The notes below the pieces were generated by a model. It saw only the letters and a list, made by a program, of their open reading frames with translations. It ran no database searches and was not told the origin of the DNA. Both the position numbers and the translations under genes were made by a program. A stretch of DNA of 64,000 bases from Metallyticus violacea (Eukaryota; Arthropoda; Insecta; Mantodea; Metallyticidae), in the NCBI GenBank assembly GCA_030762175.1, contig CM060842.1, positions 46,098,001-46,162,000 on the forward strand. Reading direction: 5' to 3'. Positions 10,733 through 22,599 of the stretch are shown here, piece after piece (positions within the stretch are counted from its first letter, which is position 1; each line of letters opens with the position of its first letter).

Positions 10733-11475
10733 CAACAATTTTCAGACCTAACTATGGGAAACCCTTTGTCACCTTTTCTAGCTGTTATATATGAACTCAT
10801 TTGAAATACATATATAAGGATATAGGGGTAAGGGAAGTTTCCGCACTGAAAAACACAAAAGAAGAATACGAATTCAAAAGTTTCATCTACCATCCAATTT
10901 ACCACAACAAGTTCAGGAAAATTTTCAAAGAACATGGGATAATGTTAGCCCCAAAGAACAGATACAACATCAAGAATTTATTAGGTTGCACAGTAAAAGA
11001 CTCCATACCTACAGAACAGAAATCAGGAATTTACGAAATAAAATGTGCAGATTGTGAACAGAAAAAATTTGCAAAACAAAGAGAAATTTGGAAATTTGTA
11101 GGAAAAAACATTTTAGGAATATTCGGTTTAAGCAGGTGGATAAATTAGCAGTAGCAGCTCACTTTTGGACCAAAAATCATTAAATAAAACTGGGAATTAA
11201 ACTGCTGAAACATCTTCACAACCCATTGGAGTTTTCCACTGAGGAAAAATTTTTCATATTAAAAAATACAGTAAACCTAATGAATTTCAAGTTTTCTCCT
11301 ATGAATGAACTTGACAACTTCCTACTTCAACCAACAGATGCCACCACAGGAATATCCAGTAGTCTAGCCATCGTTTCGAATAACAGTGGTTCAATGAGCA
11401 ACTGAAGATGGGAGAGATTCTCCCGAAACACGTTTTACTTTTATGTAAGTAAGTGGAGTTTAGTATAAAAAATGA
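10733..11475 (+). mobile_element. Penelope-like element fragment (family 1)
   Basis: It begins with TMGNPLSPFLAV, an RT segment before motif C, and then jumps to FIYHPIYHNKFRKIF, KEHGIMLAPKNRYN and GIYEIKCADCEQ, so the YVDD part is deleted. The GIY-YIG domain is broken after CADCEQ. A C-terminal remnant and a hammerhead-like terminal segment follow (11402-11475). It is clearly the same family as 4555-6580 but in the other orientation. Confidence 0.85.
11402..11428 (+). ncRNA. Hammerhead-like core with perfect 6-bp stem
   Basis: CTGAAGA (11402-11408), one T, GGGAGA (11410-11415), loop GAT, TCTCCC (11419-11424), then GAAA (11425-11428). The stem is fully paired. Downstream, ACA at 11428-11430 could pair with TGT before GTAAGTAAGTGGAG, giving a small helix III and a GTA cleavage triplet. 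The extra T after the CTGANGA box and the missing helix I partner are the weak points. Confidence 0.45.
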
Positions 11476-11479
11476 ATAC

Positions 11480-12246
11480 CTAAGTTTAGGATGTATTACC
11501 ACTCCATTGTCAACAGCTTCGTCAGTACAATATTTAGTTTCACTTTCGTTTGTTGTTACATAGCTTTCTCACTCAAGCACATAACTAATGTTTTATTGGA
11601 AAAGTTAATTACTGCAGAAGAAGGGTGTTCTATCTCTCTCACTGAACATCTTTCTCTTACAATAACGAATTCCAAGTGCACACATATCGTGCATAAGATG
11701 TACTATCAGCAAGGTAATCAATTGAGATTAGTAACCTCAAGATGGGCTGCAGTCATTTCCTTACTGATGTTCCTGAAGTTACTTTCAAATGACATAGCAA
11801 ATAATAAAAATTAAACCAATATGAGAGGTTGAATGAGGTATAATGGAACAGCAGAAAGAAAATGGAAAAATCACAGGAAAAAAAGGACTAACCACATTAC
11901 GTTTAGTCCTAATAAATAACTAAATACAATCAGTTACTTCTAAATTAGTCATTTGTTCCAAAACAAGTAAATACCTAAAAAATCCTATATTACCAAAACT
12001 AATAGTAACCAAAATTCTTAAAAACTGTGTATTAGGCTTTACCTAATCATCAATTTATCATCATCTGTATTATGTTATATATTTCACACACAAACAACAT
12101 TTTACAATACCAAATACTATTATTCATTTTGACCCCTATACTTAAAATCAGACTACTATGCTAACCAACAATATATATATTCATAAAATAACAACTGAAT
12201 CCAATCAATTAATTTTAAATTACCCATTTACCCATAAACAAACAAG

Positions 12247-12247
<1 letters not shown>
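11480..12247 (+). other. Intron 2 sequence, nothing recognised
   Basis: AT-rich intronic DNA. The 107-codon open frame at 11491-11814 shows no domain similarity and no splice context. Confidence 0.5.

Positions 12248-12292
<45 letters not shown>
12248..12292. repeat. (AAT)n microsatellite
   Basis: About fourteen uninterrupted AAT units, likely to vary in length between individuals. Confidence 0.95.
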
Positions 12293-12339
12293 TATTTTAC
12301 CAAAACTAATATTCAACAAAACACTTTTTTGCTAAAGTT

Positions 12340-13420
12340 GCTTGTTACATTCTGGTCCCAATATACATAACTCCAGGTTATTGGTTTATAGGTGACCATC
12401 CTATTACTATATTATCCTATCAATTTTTGTCCTATTATACTTCTAAGGTTACAATTCCTTCTAGCTTCCTCTTTGTCATTCTTATCCATTTTTCTCTAAC
12501 TTTACCTAAATAGTTCGCTATTATTTTTATATTCTTCTCTCCTTTTACAGTTAAAATCTTTCTAATTAATATTTCCATATCTAAATTTTTCCATTTTTTA
12601 TTCCAAACATTTTCTCTCCATAACTTTGTTTGATTACAGTATAACAAACAATGTAAATCTGTATTGGTTTCTCCATGCATTAAACATCTTCTTATCCCTT
12701 TATCATATCCTAACCCTTTTAAATTCATAACTCCATTTGTAGCCCAAGCAAACCCTTCCCGATCTCTCTTATCACATTGTTCTATATAATTTTCCTACCC
12801 CATACTATTCCCCTATAAAGTCTCAATGAACTCATTTCGCCCAAACTACCAAATATTTATTGTCATTCAATATCTACCAATCTTAGGTTTATTTCTTTGC
12901 AGAATCCTTTATTTTAGTATTCTCTATTTATCCATCCTTTTCCTAAATCTATCAGTTATAAAACTTTCTGCACTTTGAAATGCCATGGTTCTTTCCACTT
13001 ACATTTCTCTTGTATACTTCTTTAATAATATCACTCTCTTCAAATATGGTAATTCTGAATAGGTATTTCATAATTCTTGTAATTATTTTTTTTCTTGGTG
13101 GAATACCTGCCTAATTCTAGCTGTGCTGTATCATTTTTGCAGATAAAGTTGGTAGACCTAAGATCATTTTACAAAAACTTCTATTTATTGTATTAATATC
13201 TTTCCATGCATCTTCTACACCCCATACTTATGCCCCATATAACATATTTGCTTCTGTTCTGGTTGTGAAAATTCTTTGCAGTCAATTCACTCTTATATCT
13301 GGAATTTTCTTAAACATGCTCTTATAACACCACTCAAAGCTTCTTTCCCTTTTGCTATAGCCATTTTTTTTCTGTTCATTCCAACTTCCATTAGAGCTTA
13401 ATCTTATCCTTACTCAATTC
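12340..13420 (-). mobile_element. Non-LTR retrotransposon, 3' part with Cys/His tail
   Basis: On the minus strand the frame at 12728-12435 encodes MNLKGLGYDKGIRRCLMHGE and HCLLYCNQTKLWRENVW, a degraded version of the cysteine/histidine tail at the C-terminus of LINE ORF2. Upstream, from 13420 down to 12730, broken frames continue the same protein. The sequence just beyond the stop (12340-12400) matches 51676-51740 at the 3' side of another LINE copy, giving a shared 3' end. It is inactive. Confidence 0.7.
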
Positions 13421-13429
13421 AATTAAGTG

Positions 13430-15130
13430 GTATTATGCCTCATTCACAATAAAAATATAAGTGTTGACACAGTAATATAGGATGTAAGCACTTGTAGTAT
13501 AGAAATAACATTCACTTTGAAAATGTGAAAATATTAGTACAAATGTCTATCTACTGTCTCCTAGACCACACTTTGCAGTACACACGACCTACTAATAATT
13601 ATTGAAACTTTAAGCGGTATGTTATTGCAAAATTATATTGATAGCAAAAAGTTGAATAAATGGAGCATGTTACAGATTTAGCATAACATGCAAATTCCAC
13701 TTATTTTTTCCCTCCCATATTTTAACAGCAGGTTCCGGTATGGCATTTTCATAATATACTATTGCAAATAGCAATATCTTTTGTACATTAAAGGAAATAA
13801 TAACTTATATGCTTTTATAAATACACATCACACACATGCATACCCCTTTCATATTTCACTTCTTTTCTTTCTATCTTATACCTTTCTCTTCGAAATATTG
13901 TTGTGTTTGTCATAAAAGCAGCATTTTTTTGTTTTAAAGTAATTAATTTTTATCAAACAATTCCATATCAAGCTATTTTTGTGATCTGAGAGTTTTCAAG
14001 AATGGCCTATTAGAAAAAGCAGCATTTGTCACGTAAATGCAATTGTCAAAGTTTGGAGTTTGCAGACTCTCATGTTAGCGTTTCATGATTACATTAGCAT
14101 GTAATCAGTTGTGAACACTTTCATAAAGTAGCATAGGAGAAGGTTTTGTGTTTATGATGCATTTCATTGTGTAGGACCATTATTCAAAATATATGTGTGC
14201 ACGCATGTGGTGTGTATGTGTTATTCCGCCCAAGACATTGCTGTCGCTACATTACAGAATGACCAGGGGTTTGTAGGAAGTATTGTTTAGAAAACATTAT
14301 GCTTTATGCATAATTTAGGCATAAACTTATGTAATATAGTTAATTGGATGTGTTAAATTTAAATCCCATGCTAAACTTGAATTTGGGATATTAAAAAGTC
14401 TATGTGCACAGTTTTCACTAAAAAGTGCACATTTATTTAACATAAATATGTTTATCCATCCATTCGTTTGTGCATTCTCTCCATAAGGAGTGGAAATACT
14501 ATTCTTGTTTTGTGGTATGGCAAGAGACAAATAGAATGCTCTATTAGACCCAGGATCAAGAGCATTTTAATACAAAGTGGGACAGCAATAATTATTTTCT
14601 GAGTTTATATAATATCCATTTTATTTATTTTTTCCCATTGTTTGTAAATCTTATATATGGATTTTTTTTTTTTTTTTTTTTTTTTTTGTGGATGCTGTGG
14701 TAAATGAAGTTAATTCTGCCTAAGTCATGACTTATCTGACATCACAAAGGAAACATTTCTATTTCTCTCCCAGTCAGCTTTGGCAGCACTACATTGTCCT
14801 TCTTGCTATTCTCCTAGCTCTGCTATTAATGTAACATGTTGCAGTTTTAACATCGTTTGATGCAGCAGAAACCTCAAAGTGCTTTTTGATCTCAAAGATT
14901 GCCATGACTAAAAACTTAAGTATCTACAATTTAAGATTTTGTTCCTTATAGCTCTTGAAATGTTTTTATCCTGTGTAAAATAATGAGTTAAATTATAAAT
15001 TTCTAACTGGGTCAGTATTTGTATAAATTGACTGTAATCTGTGAATGTGCCATGATTAATGCGGACTTATTTATTTTTTCCCCCAGTTTCATTATGAATC
15101 TAAACAGAAGATATAATCTAAACAATGAAA
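13430..15130 (+). other. Intron 2 sequence, nothing recognised
   Basis: No coding similarity was seen. A T homopolymer of almost thirty bases lies at 14659-14687, perhaps the tail of an old minus-strand retrocopy. Confidence 0.5.
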
Positions 15131-15357
15131 AGATGTGGAGGAAATGCTAAAGATGCTACAAGATGGTGAATCACTTAGAGATGTTCAAAGAGAAGAAGAA
15201 ACTGATACAGGCAGTGATAATATTGCATTGACACAAGATTACAGAAGGATTAGAGCAAATAAAGGTGCAAAAATAAACGTTTTTCAGGCGAGGATTCTTG
15301 TAACAAAAACACTTTTATTGTTGTTTCATTGCATACCAAAAACAGACAACTAATGTA

Positions 15358-15410
15358 CATGTGCCTCATTAGTAAAAATGGGTGTTAAACACCATTCAAA
15401 AAAAAAAGCC
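15358..15410 (+). repeat. 3' end fragment of SINE family B
   Basis: It matches the family B tail: TGCCTCATTAGTAAAAATG, then GTGTTAAACACCATT and a poly(A) tract. The tRNA-like head is absent. Confidence 0.65.
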
Positions 15411-16450
15411 TAATGTAATAAATTCCTGGAAGTGGAGGAAAACTCTAGTGAAAAATACTAGGATGTGGGAACCACAGAATGTACTCTTCATCTTCCTGGC
15501 ATAAAAGGAGCTGCAAGAAATATAAAAGACTTTATTGGGCTTATATATACGGCAGGCTTTTCAAAACTAATAATTTGAATTTGGTAGAGTTATAGGAGCG
15601 GCAGATGGTGATTGGATTGAAACATTTATATTAGTTATGGGATTAAGAAGATTTAGGTTTTTGTTGATGTGCTGAGGTTTGGTCACATCTCAAACATACA
15701 AGAAAACGGGTAGACAAAATTAAATAATTAAAATTATTTTTATACATAGTGTATCCGGTAGTAAAAATTATCATTACTTGGGAGAGAACGTGCCAGTTGA
15801 TGAAATATTGGTTGTTTTAGTGGAAAGTGTTTGTTTCAACAGTTCAAGTTAAAATAAACCAGGTCACTATGTAATAAAAGTATTTATATTAGTAGATGCT
15901 GAAATCTATTACATTTATACTTTGGATCTATTTATAGATAAGTAGTCTGAAGGTCCTTATTCAGTGACCAATAAATTGTCAGACATACTCAAATGATAAG
16001 TGGAAATAATGAGAAATGGAGGTCCTAACATTATGTTTGAGAACTGGTTCACTGATTTAACCTGATGTGTGCCTTAAAAAGACTTAAAATTAGCCAATGA
16101 GGAAAAATAAACTTCAGATACCTTACAAATATAAAAGCACCAAATAATTCCCTGTTTGGCCTTCAAGAAAAAGTTACTTACAATGCATGGGAGCCATGTT
16201 ATTTTGCTCTCTAGTCTATAATGCTGGTAAAATAGATGAGAATTATAGTGATGCCAAGATCCCACTATCATTTTTTATAATAGAACTAAAGGAGCGATGG
16301 ATACAGTCAATTGGATGGTTGGGCGATTTGTCTTTTAGGCTACTAAACATTGGCTCATTGTTATTTTTTTATTTATTTTAAACACTGTTGCAATAAATAG
16401 CCAAATTATTTTTAAATGAGCAGGACAAAATTCCTATGAGTACATTCACT
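15411..16450 (+). mobile_element. Degenerate piggyBac-type transposase remnant
   Basis: Broken plus-strand frames give a series of piggyBac transposase blocks in the right order: LPGIKGAARNIKDFIG (about 15500), MGLRRFRFLL (about 15640), a region near 15790-15870 like the YLTIDEQLVPFRG block, VFILVDAEIYY with LDLFI (about 15885-15935), GPYSVTNKLSDI, NIMFENWFTDL (about 16030) and TKGAMDTVNWM with VAINSQIIFK (about 16290-16410). PiggyBac elements cut and paste at TTAA sites. Numerous stops and frameshifts are present and no terminal repeats were recognised. Confidence 0.75.
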
Positions 16451-16498
16451 TGAGTTGGTTTCTGATCAGATACATAGAAGAAATTTAAACAAAACAGA

Positions 16499-16585
16499 CT
16501 AGTGTAATAAATACCTGGAAGTGGAGAAAAACTCTAGTGAAAAATACTAGGATGTGGGAGCCACAGAATATACTCTTCATCTATA
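16499..16585 (+). repeat. Second copy of an 87-bp piggyBac-associated segment
   Basis: About 87 bp repeat the sequence at 15411-15496 in the same orientation with few changes; landmarks are AAACTCTAGTGAAAAATACT and AGGATGTGGGA. In translation the segment reads WKWRKTLVKNTRMWEPQN. The rest of the piggyBac does not follow, so this is a partial duplication or a remnant of a second copy. Confidence 0.7.
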
Positions 16586-16599
16586 CTATATCATCTTGC

Positions 16600-16800
16600 T
16601 CATCCATGGACTCCCAATGGAATAGGCATCAAAGAAAAGATTCCCTTCTTGACTGCAAGATGAAAAAAGAAAACTTACTCAGTTCAAGAATGAACAGTGG
16701 AGCTTCCAGCAGGATTCAGCACCACTTTACAAGGCAAAGTCTACCTATGACAGGCTGCAGAGAAATATTCCATACTTCATTGCTCCGGATGAAATAGAAA
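16600..16800 (+). mobile_element. Fragment of Tc1-like transposon (same family as 21600-22590)
   Basis: The plus strand around 16688-16792 matches the reverse complement of about 21850-21955: the shared blocks are GGAGCTTCCAGCAGGATTCA, CTATGACAGGCTGC and CATTGCTCCGGATGA. These encode the LPAGFST and VYL region of the transposase catalytic domain. Only a short part remains. Confidence 0.75.
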
Positions 16801-17123
16801 TGTCATAAAAGATATATTAACTTAAAAGAGACTTATACTTATGAAAGAATTTCAGTTATTGTTTATTTTTAAAAACTCAATAGATAACTGGTTTTTGTTA
16901 CATTAAAGTTGTAAAACTAGTTATTTTAATGTATAAAATGTAGTTTTTCTTGTTAATATTTTTTATATCCTTTCATTGATTTGCAGGTTACCCAGATTCC
17001 ACATCCCATATTACTGTCTGCCTTGCAGAATTTCTATTGCTAATTTCTTTGAAGCTAGATGTAGTATGGAGAAGAAAACCCTTAATTTTGTCACCATTTA
17101 TTCTTTTGATTTTTATCTTGCAG

Positions 17124-17330
17124 GTATCTCTCTCACCTGCTCAGACACAACGCAATGAGGAGCAAATCAAGTTTCTTACCGAAAAAATCAATAAATTGGT
17201 GGATGAGGCAGAACAAATGGGCATACAAGGTAATGTGGAGCAAGCACAAGGTCTTATGAAACTCTGTGATCAGTTGAAAGAAGAACGAGAACAACTGCGT
17301 GGTAGCAATGAAAACAGTCATTGGCAGCAG
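17124..17330 (+). CDS. LUC7L3: LUC7-like exon 3 (helical linker, residues 118-186)
   Basis: The acceptor ttttatcttgcag precedes 69 codons in phase 0, and the donor is gtaaat. The sequence runs from VSLSPAQTQRNEEQIKFLTE to a Ser/Asn/Gln-rich end (GSNENSHWQQ). The part from NEEQIKFLTEKI to MKLCDQLKEEREQL is the family's conserved coiled-coil linker between the two zinc fingers; QGLMKL and QLKEERE are the most recognisable blocks. The open frame continues upstream of 17124, but that part has no LUC7 similarity and lies before the pyrimidine-rich acceptor. Confidence 0.92.
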
Positions 17331-17800
17331 GTAAATACTAATTACTATTTAGTGTGATATGTGCTGATTTTTATTTCTCTATGCTTATGTAGAACTTTAG
17401 AAATTCTCACTTACGGGTAACTGCACAAAGTTTTTTTACAACATGTATCTTCTTCTTTTGGACATTGGGTTAATCAGGAGGGATATATTGTACAGTTATG
17501 AAACAAAGATTGCATCTTAAGCAAAATGATTATAATTTTCAATCTAATAGTAACAACAGAGTGATGGGTTTGGAAAGCTACATATAGCTGGCAGACTTGG
17601 TGAGTGCACGAGGATTTGGCAATGACAAATATTTGTTATTTGTAGGTGATCATTTGGATAGTCAATTGCTTAAATAATTACATCCCCAATTAAACAAGTA
17701 AATGCTGAAATATTTTTGGTATCTGTTCCATGGTAAATAGCATAATAAATAAAGTTGGGAAATGTAAAAGATAAAAGTGTACAGAATATAAATCTCATTA
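17331..17800 (+). other. Start of intron 3, nothing recognised
   Basis: Intronic AT-rich sequence between exon 3 and a mariner relic. Confidence 0.5.
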
Positions 17801-19138
17801 TTCGCATTCAAAGTGCTTTACTTCTGGGCCATTCTGATTTTATTTGTTTGCGTATAGTTTTCAGTTCCCCACAGTCGAAGATTGGTGATAAAATGTGAAT
17901 GTTCAAAGCTCTGTTGGTACATTGAGGTGTAAAGTGTTGACTTGGTTTAAGTAATATGCTCCAAATATTTGGTGGGACGAATTCTTTGTGCACAATCCCC
18001 TTGGTATGAAACAAAACAAGGAGCATGCTCTTGAATTTGCTCTTCACTTGCCTAGCTTTTTTGGTCTTGATGAGTTTGGGAGGATTGTTGTAATGTCTCA
18101 CGGTCATAAAAGTACATCCAGCTCTCGTCACTGGTGATGACCTTGGACAAGAAGGTTGGGTCATTCAATATGGCCTGACGAAGGTCCATGTGAACTTCAA
18201 TATGCTGCGTCTTCTGGTCAGCAGTCAGGATCCTTGGCACAAATTTTGCGGCGACACGATGCATGCCTAATTCTTCAGTTAAAATTTATTAGCATGTCCC
18301 ATAACAATTCATATTTCATGAGCAAGGTCTTCAATGGCTCCACATCGATCCTCATGAACGAGGTGTTGAACTTTGGCAACAATGTCAAGCGCTGTGCAGC
18401 TGACGGCCCTACCGATGTGAGCAGCATCCTCAATAGCTGTGCTGCCATCCTTGAACCAAGCATGACACTCAAACACATGTGTATGACTCATGCTTTGTCC
18501 CCTAAATACTTGTTGAGTCATTGCGAGGGTCTCTGTGGCATTTTTCCCAAGATTTGCACAGAATTTGATGCACACTCTCTGTTGTAATCTTGGATCTATT
18601 GTAAAATCGCCACACACTACACACAGAGTATTATGAAAAGTACTATAGAATCTCAACACATCTACACAGCTGCATGAAACTTTAAACACTCACTCATCAG
18701 ATGTGCTAGTGTGCCCCTAGCAGTGCAAAACTCTACTGCAACTATACTGTCAAGATGGCAGCACCAGTCCCGAATATTGTGGATACCATCTCGTATGAGC
18801 CTGTATACAATAAGATCAGTATTGCTGTTTTTAAGGGGTAACTTAGTGCACAGGCTTAGAGTGAATTTCAGGAGTAGGGTTATATTGGTAGATGTCTAGT
18901 GTTGATTGACGGTGTGATGTGTCTTCAGGTGGTTCAGCATGTCCAATGTTAAACCTTGTTAATGAGCATGGATGCCTCGTACAACTGCATAACATATTTT
19001 GATATTTGTACCTCTGATTTCATTTGAACATGGATATAGAGGGGTTGTAACTTCATATTTTCTGTTCAATCTGGAGTGACATCTAGAATTTGAAAGAAAA
19101 TGTACTGAAAATGTGTAATTTTTTGGAGGGTCCTTGTA
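17800..19138 (-). mobile_element. Mariner transposon relic, 3' end degraded
   Basis: The minus strand encodes, in shifting frames, DPRLQQRVCIKFCANLGK and ETLAMTQQVFRGQSMSHTHV (about 18600-18470, the N-terminal helix-turn-helix region), ALDIVAKVQHLVHEDR, then MHRVAAKFVPRILTADQK and NDPTFLSKVITSDESWMYFY (about 18264-18110, holding the first catalytic Asp), then KKARQVKSKFKSMLLV and KGIVHKEFVPPN (about 18060-17970). After that the C-terminal catalytic part (HDNA and SPDLAP blocks) cannot be found. The 5' terminus on the minus strand probably ends near 19138, where CAAGGACCCTCCAAAAAA looks like a mariner terminal repeat beside TA. No partner was found on the other side. Confidence 0.85.
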
Positions 19139-19491
19139 TCATTACTGTATTAAACTTTAATTTACCTTATCAAAATGCTGTAATGTAGGTTTGATTGTTT
19201 TTCTTTCTGTGCTGATTCTTATTTGAGGTAGATCAAATTTAGAGCTGGAAGATGTAACCAGCTCATATTTAGTTGCTGTTTTTGTATAACCTCAGGATGA
19301 AAAGAAAAGGCTGTTTTGTTTCCAGCTTTTCTGGTGGTAATTTGGAATACAACTTCCCCTCAAAAAACTTATTGAATGTGTGCTTTGGGCATATCCTAAT
19401 TTATTTATTAGATTTTATTGATATCAATTAAGGAGTAAAACAACCATGGAGTTAAAATGTAAATTGGAACTTGCACAGTGAAGCCAATCAT

Positions 19492-19633
19492 ATTAATTGA
19501 TATCATTGTATGATTTAGTTGAACTACACACTCTTAAAGCTTCACTTACTTTTCATAAATGTATGGAACCAGAAAAGTAAGTGAAGCTTTATGAGTGTGT
19601 AGTTCAACTGAATCATACAATGATATCAATTAA
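19492..19633. repeat. Long near-perfect hairpin
   Basis: Arms 19492-19554 and 19572-19633 are inverted copies with only a few mismatches around a loop of about 17 nt. The right arm begins GAAAAGTAAGTGAAGCTT. The AAGTAAGTG string also follows the hammerhead-like cores in PLE ends, so this may be a solo PLE terminal repeat; a MITE is the alternative. Confidence 0.75.
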
Positions 19634-19639
19634 TATCAA

Positions 19640-21080
19640 TTAACCATGAAGTTGTTAATGTGGTGGTAATGGAAAAGGAAATTAATAGCTTAGTATGGAA
19701 TATAACCTAACTTAATGTTCTCTAATTTTCACCCTTGAAGAAGCAAAGTCATTAGAAGAACAAGGCTTAAAATTGTAAAGATTTGTTCAGAAAGTGAATC
19801 AAATTCTGTTCTGTTATGGTGTCATATGAAAGATATGGAATCTGCAGGCATTTGTGATCCTGCAGGTTACTTGTGTAAGGTATTTTGATGCCATTTTGTA
19901 CTTCAAGGCATTTTACTTTCATATTGACTTGAATCACTAAAACATTTATGGCCAATTTCAGAGACTATATGTAGACTATGTTTTCCATTAAATAATGCCT
20001 AAATATGACTGCTGTGTTGCAAAGACAGTTTTTAATAAATGCCTAATTTGTTGTTTAAAAATTGCAGAGAACACTATTTAATCTCACTATAGTGTACAAA
20101 AATAGGATGTAGTCATTGGAGCACCTTCACTTTATTTATGTGGAGATAGTTTCGAAGATATTTATTATTATAGTATACTATTAGGCAGCAGCATCCTTCT
20201 CATCTATTGCTTGATAAAATAATCCTTTGGGAAGATAATGAAAAATCATATTTTATAGCATGCTTTTGTTTCTCAAAGGAAATTGCAAGGAACGTGTTAT
20301 GTGACATTGGACATTTACTTGAGTATGAACCAGATGTCCATTGCTGCAAGAAACTGCATTTTGTGCTGTAAATAGTAATATCGTGAAGGTTAATGCCATG
20401 ATTTTGTGTACCTTTTAGATAAGCATTAACTTTTGAGTATAATCTCATTATGATAAATTACTACAGGCTATGCTATGGAATGTCATTATTTCATTATTTT
20501 ATTCATTTTAGGGATAATTTCCCAGTAGTATTAGAAGTTATTGACTTTATTAACAATTTTCATTATGTGGAGAGGAGCATTGTTAATTAGTGTCTAAACA
20601 CATGGAAACCATCTCTTGCCTCACTGACTTCTTCTGCTTTAATGTATTAATCTCTTACAACACCATAACATTTCACAGTGTCTGATAAGATAGTCTTCTG
20701 TTCAATTAAGAAATTCCCTACACCTTTAGCCATTATACCTATACAAATATTCTCATAAACAAATGTTTGAGGTTTGTCCAAATTAAGAGTTTCTATTGGT
20801 AGCAATTATTAAAGAATCTAATTAAAGATACTTCCTCTTTCCAGCTGATGTTCTAACTTATATGATCTCTTACTAACCACAAGTTTAAATAATGAAAATT
20901 CTATGCAACTTACATATTGTTTAGGTAACCATCGTCTAAAGCGTAAAATGGGCCATTGTGTCTGCAATCAGTCCATATTTTCTAGATTATACTTAAATTA
21001 GACAAACTTATTTGCAAGAAGGAATAAATCGTTAGGCTCTACTTAGGAAGTAAGCACAAATTTTAAATTTTTTATTATAA
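19640..21080 (+). other. Intron 3 sequence, nothing recognised
   Basis: AT-rich intronic DNA with only short open frames. Confidence 0.5.
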
Positions 21081-21341
21081 TTTTTTAATAGTGTTTAACA
21101 CCCTTTTTACTACTTAAGCATCACAGGTGGTGGATACTGATGATACATGAAATGATAAATGGGAAGGGATTTTTTTTTTAAAGGAAGGAAGCATTCCAAG
21201 CCTCCCCAGCATTTGCCATTTATGAGGACTGAGGAAACCTGGAAAAAACCTCAGTCAAAGAGAACACTTCTGGTGGGAATCAAACCCCAGACTTACTGCT
21301 CACGAGTCTGTGCCTTAATGACCCCGGCCACCCATGGCGGT
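21081..21341 (-). repeat. SINE family B, nearly complete
   Basis: Minus-strand copy of the SINE with a tRNA-Leu/Ser-like head. The head lies at the right end (GGCCGGGGTCATTAAGGCAC on the minus strand, with ACTCGTGAG), and the tail at the left ends in TTAAACACTATT and poly(A). It lies in intron 3, opposite to gene transcription. Confidence 0.85.
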
Positions 21342-21599
21342 AGAAAGCACAATGAGCAAGTATTAGTGTCTTAAGCATTTTAAGATTATTAATGTTATGT
21401 TCTTGTATAATAGTATGTTCTATTAGAAATGCTGATACTACATACAAATCGTCCTCATGATAGTGATGTCTTTAGCTTAGTATGTTTGGAAGACATATTC
21501 TTACCATAAATAATGTTACAACATTGAACTTGAACCATTTACACAGTTTTAAACATAATTTAATTTCTTTTTCCTTTTAATACTGGTCAATTGCATGTA

Positions 21600-22590
21600 T
21601 TATAAACACAGATCACTAATCATTTTTCAAAATGGCTGCCTTTGACCTTCACAAAGGCCCTAAATCTGTGACCATGCATCAATGGAATTATGCACAGTCT
21701 GCATTGGAATATCTGCCACTGCCTTCACCAGGGAGCATTTCAGGCTGTCGATACTGGGATGTCTCTTCTTACAGACCATCCCCTCAAGCTTGAACCACAA
21801 CTTGTAGTCCAATGAGCTGAAGTCAGGGCTGCTGGAAGGCCAATCATCCGGAGCAATGAAGTCTGGAACATTTCTCAGCAGCCTGTCATAGGTAAACTTT
21901 GTCTTGTGAGCTGGTGCTGAATCCTGCTGGAAGCTCTATTCGTTCTTGAACAAAGTGTTGCTCAAGTCCTTTACAACAGTCTCCAGCACCAGTGCTTTGG
22001 TACATTTGGGCAGAGGTTTTCACCCCTTTTTCAAAGAATAGAGTTTGGTGGTGCCATCTTATGTCATTCCACACCAAACCATGACTGAGGAAGGATGATG
22101 ACCTCTTTGGATCTTCGAAACCTTCTCACAGTTTCTCGAGAGGATTTAGCATAAACACAAACCACAAACATTTTGCTGGTTGAAAGCCTCCTAAATGGTG
22201 AAAATCTTTTCATCTGTGAAAAGAATTTTTTTTTTGGCCATTGTATGCATAATGCTGAAGAAGGCGCTTTGATTTTACCACCCTCTGCTTCTTCAGGTGC
22301 CTGATTAGAAGGTGACCTGTATTGTGCTGGTAAGCTTTCAACCCTAAGTCATCACTTAACAGGTGGGAAATTGACATTTTTTAAATGTTCAGCTCTCGAG
22401 CCAGCACGGACTGCATTCGCACAGGATTTTGCCGAATACGAAGCGCCACTGTTTTTACTGCCTGCTTGTCTCTAATGCTGTATAGACAGCCTGGCCTCTG
22501 GCAATCTTTAACAGTGCAGGTTTCTAGGAATTGGTTAATGGTCTGATACACAAACATTGTATATTTTCAACCTCTTAAGGGTAGTGAAAA
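21600..22590 (-). mobile_element. Tc1-like transposon relic
   Basis: On the minus strand, degraded frames give an N-terminal helix-turn-helix region (about 22590-22400), then the catalytic domain: SWFG followed by SLKKGVKTSAQMYQ, ELPAGFST and KVYL (about 22080-21890), then DFIAPDDWP with SSSPDFSSLDYKLW (about 21865-21800) and a C-terminal stretch with VADIPMQTVHNSIDAW. In intact relatives these correspond to VEEGVK, FQQDGAPAHT and SSPDLNPMD blocks. Terminal inverted repeats were not identified. A small part of the same family lies at 16600-16800. Confidence 0.8.
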
Positions 22591-22599
22591 TTTCAAAAG

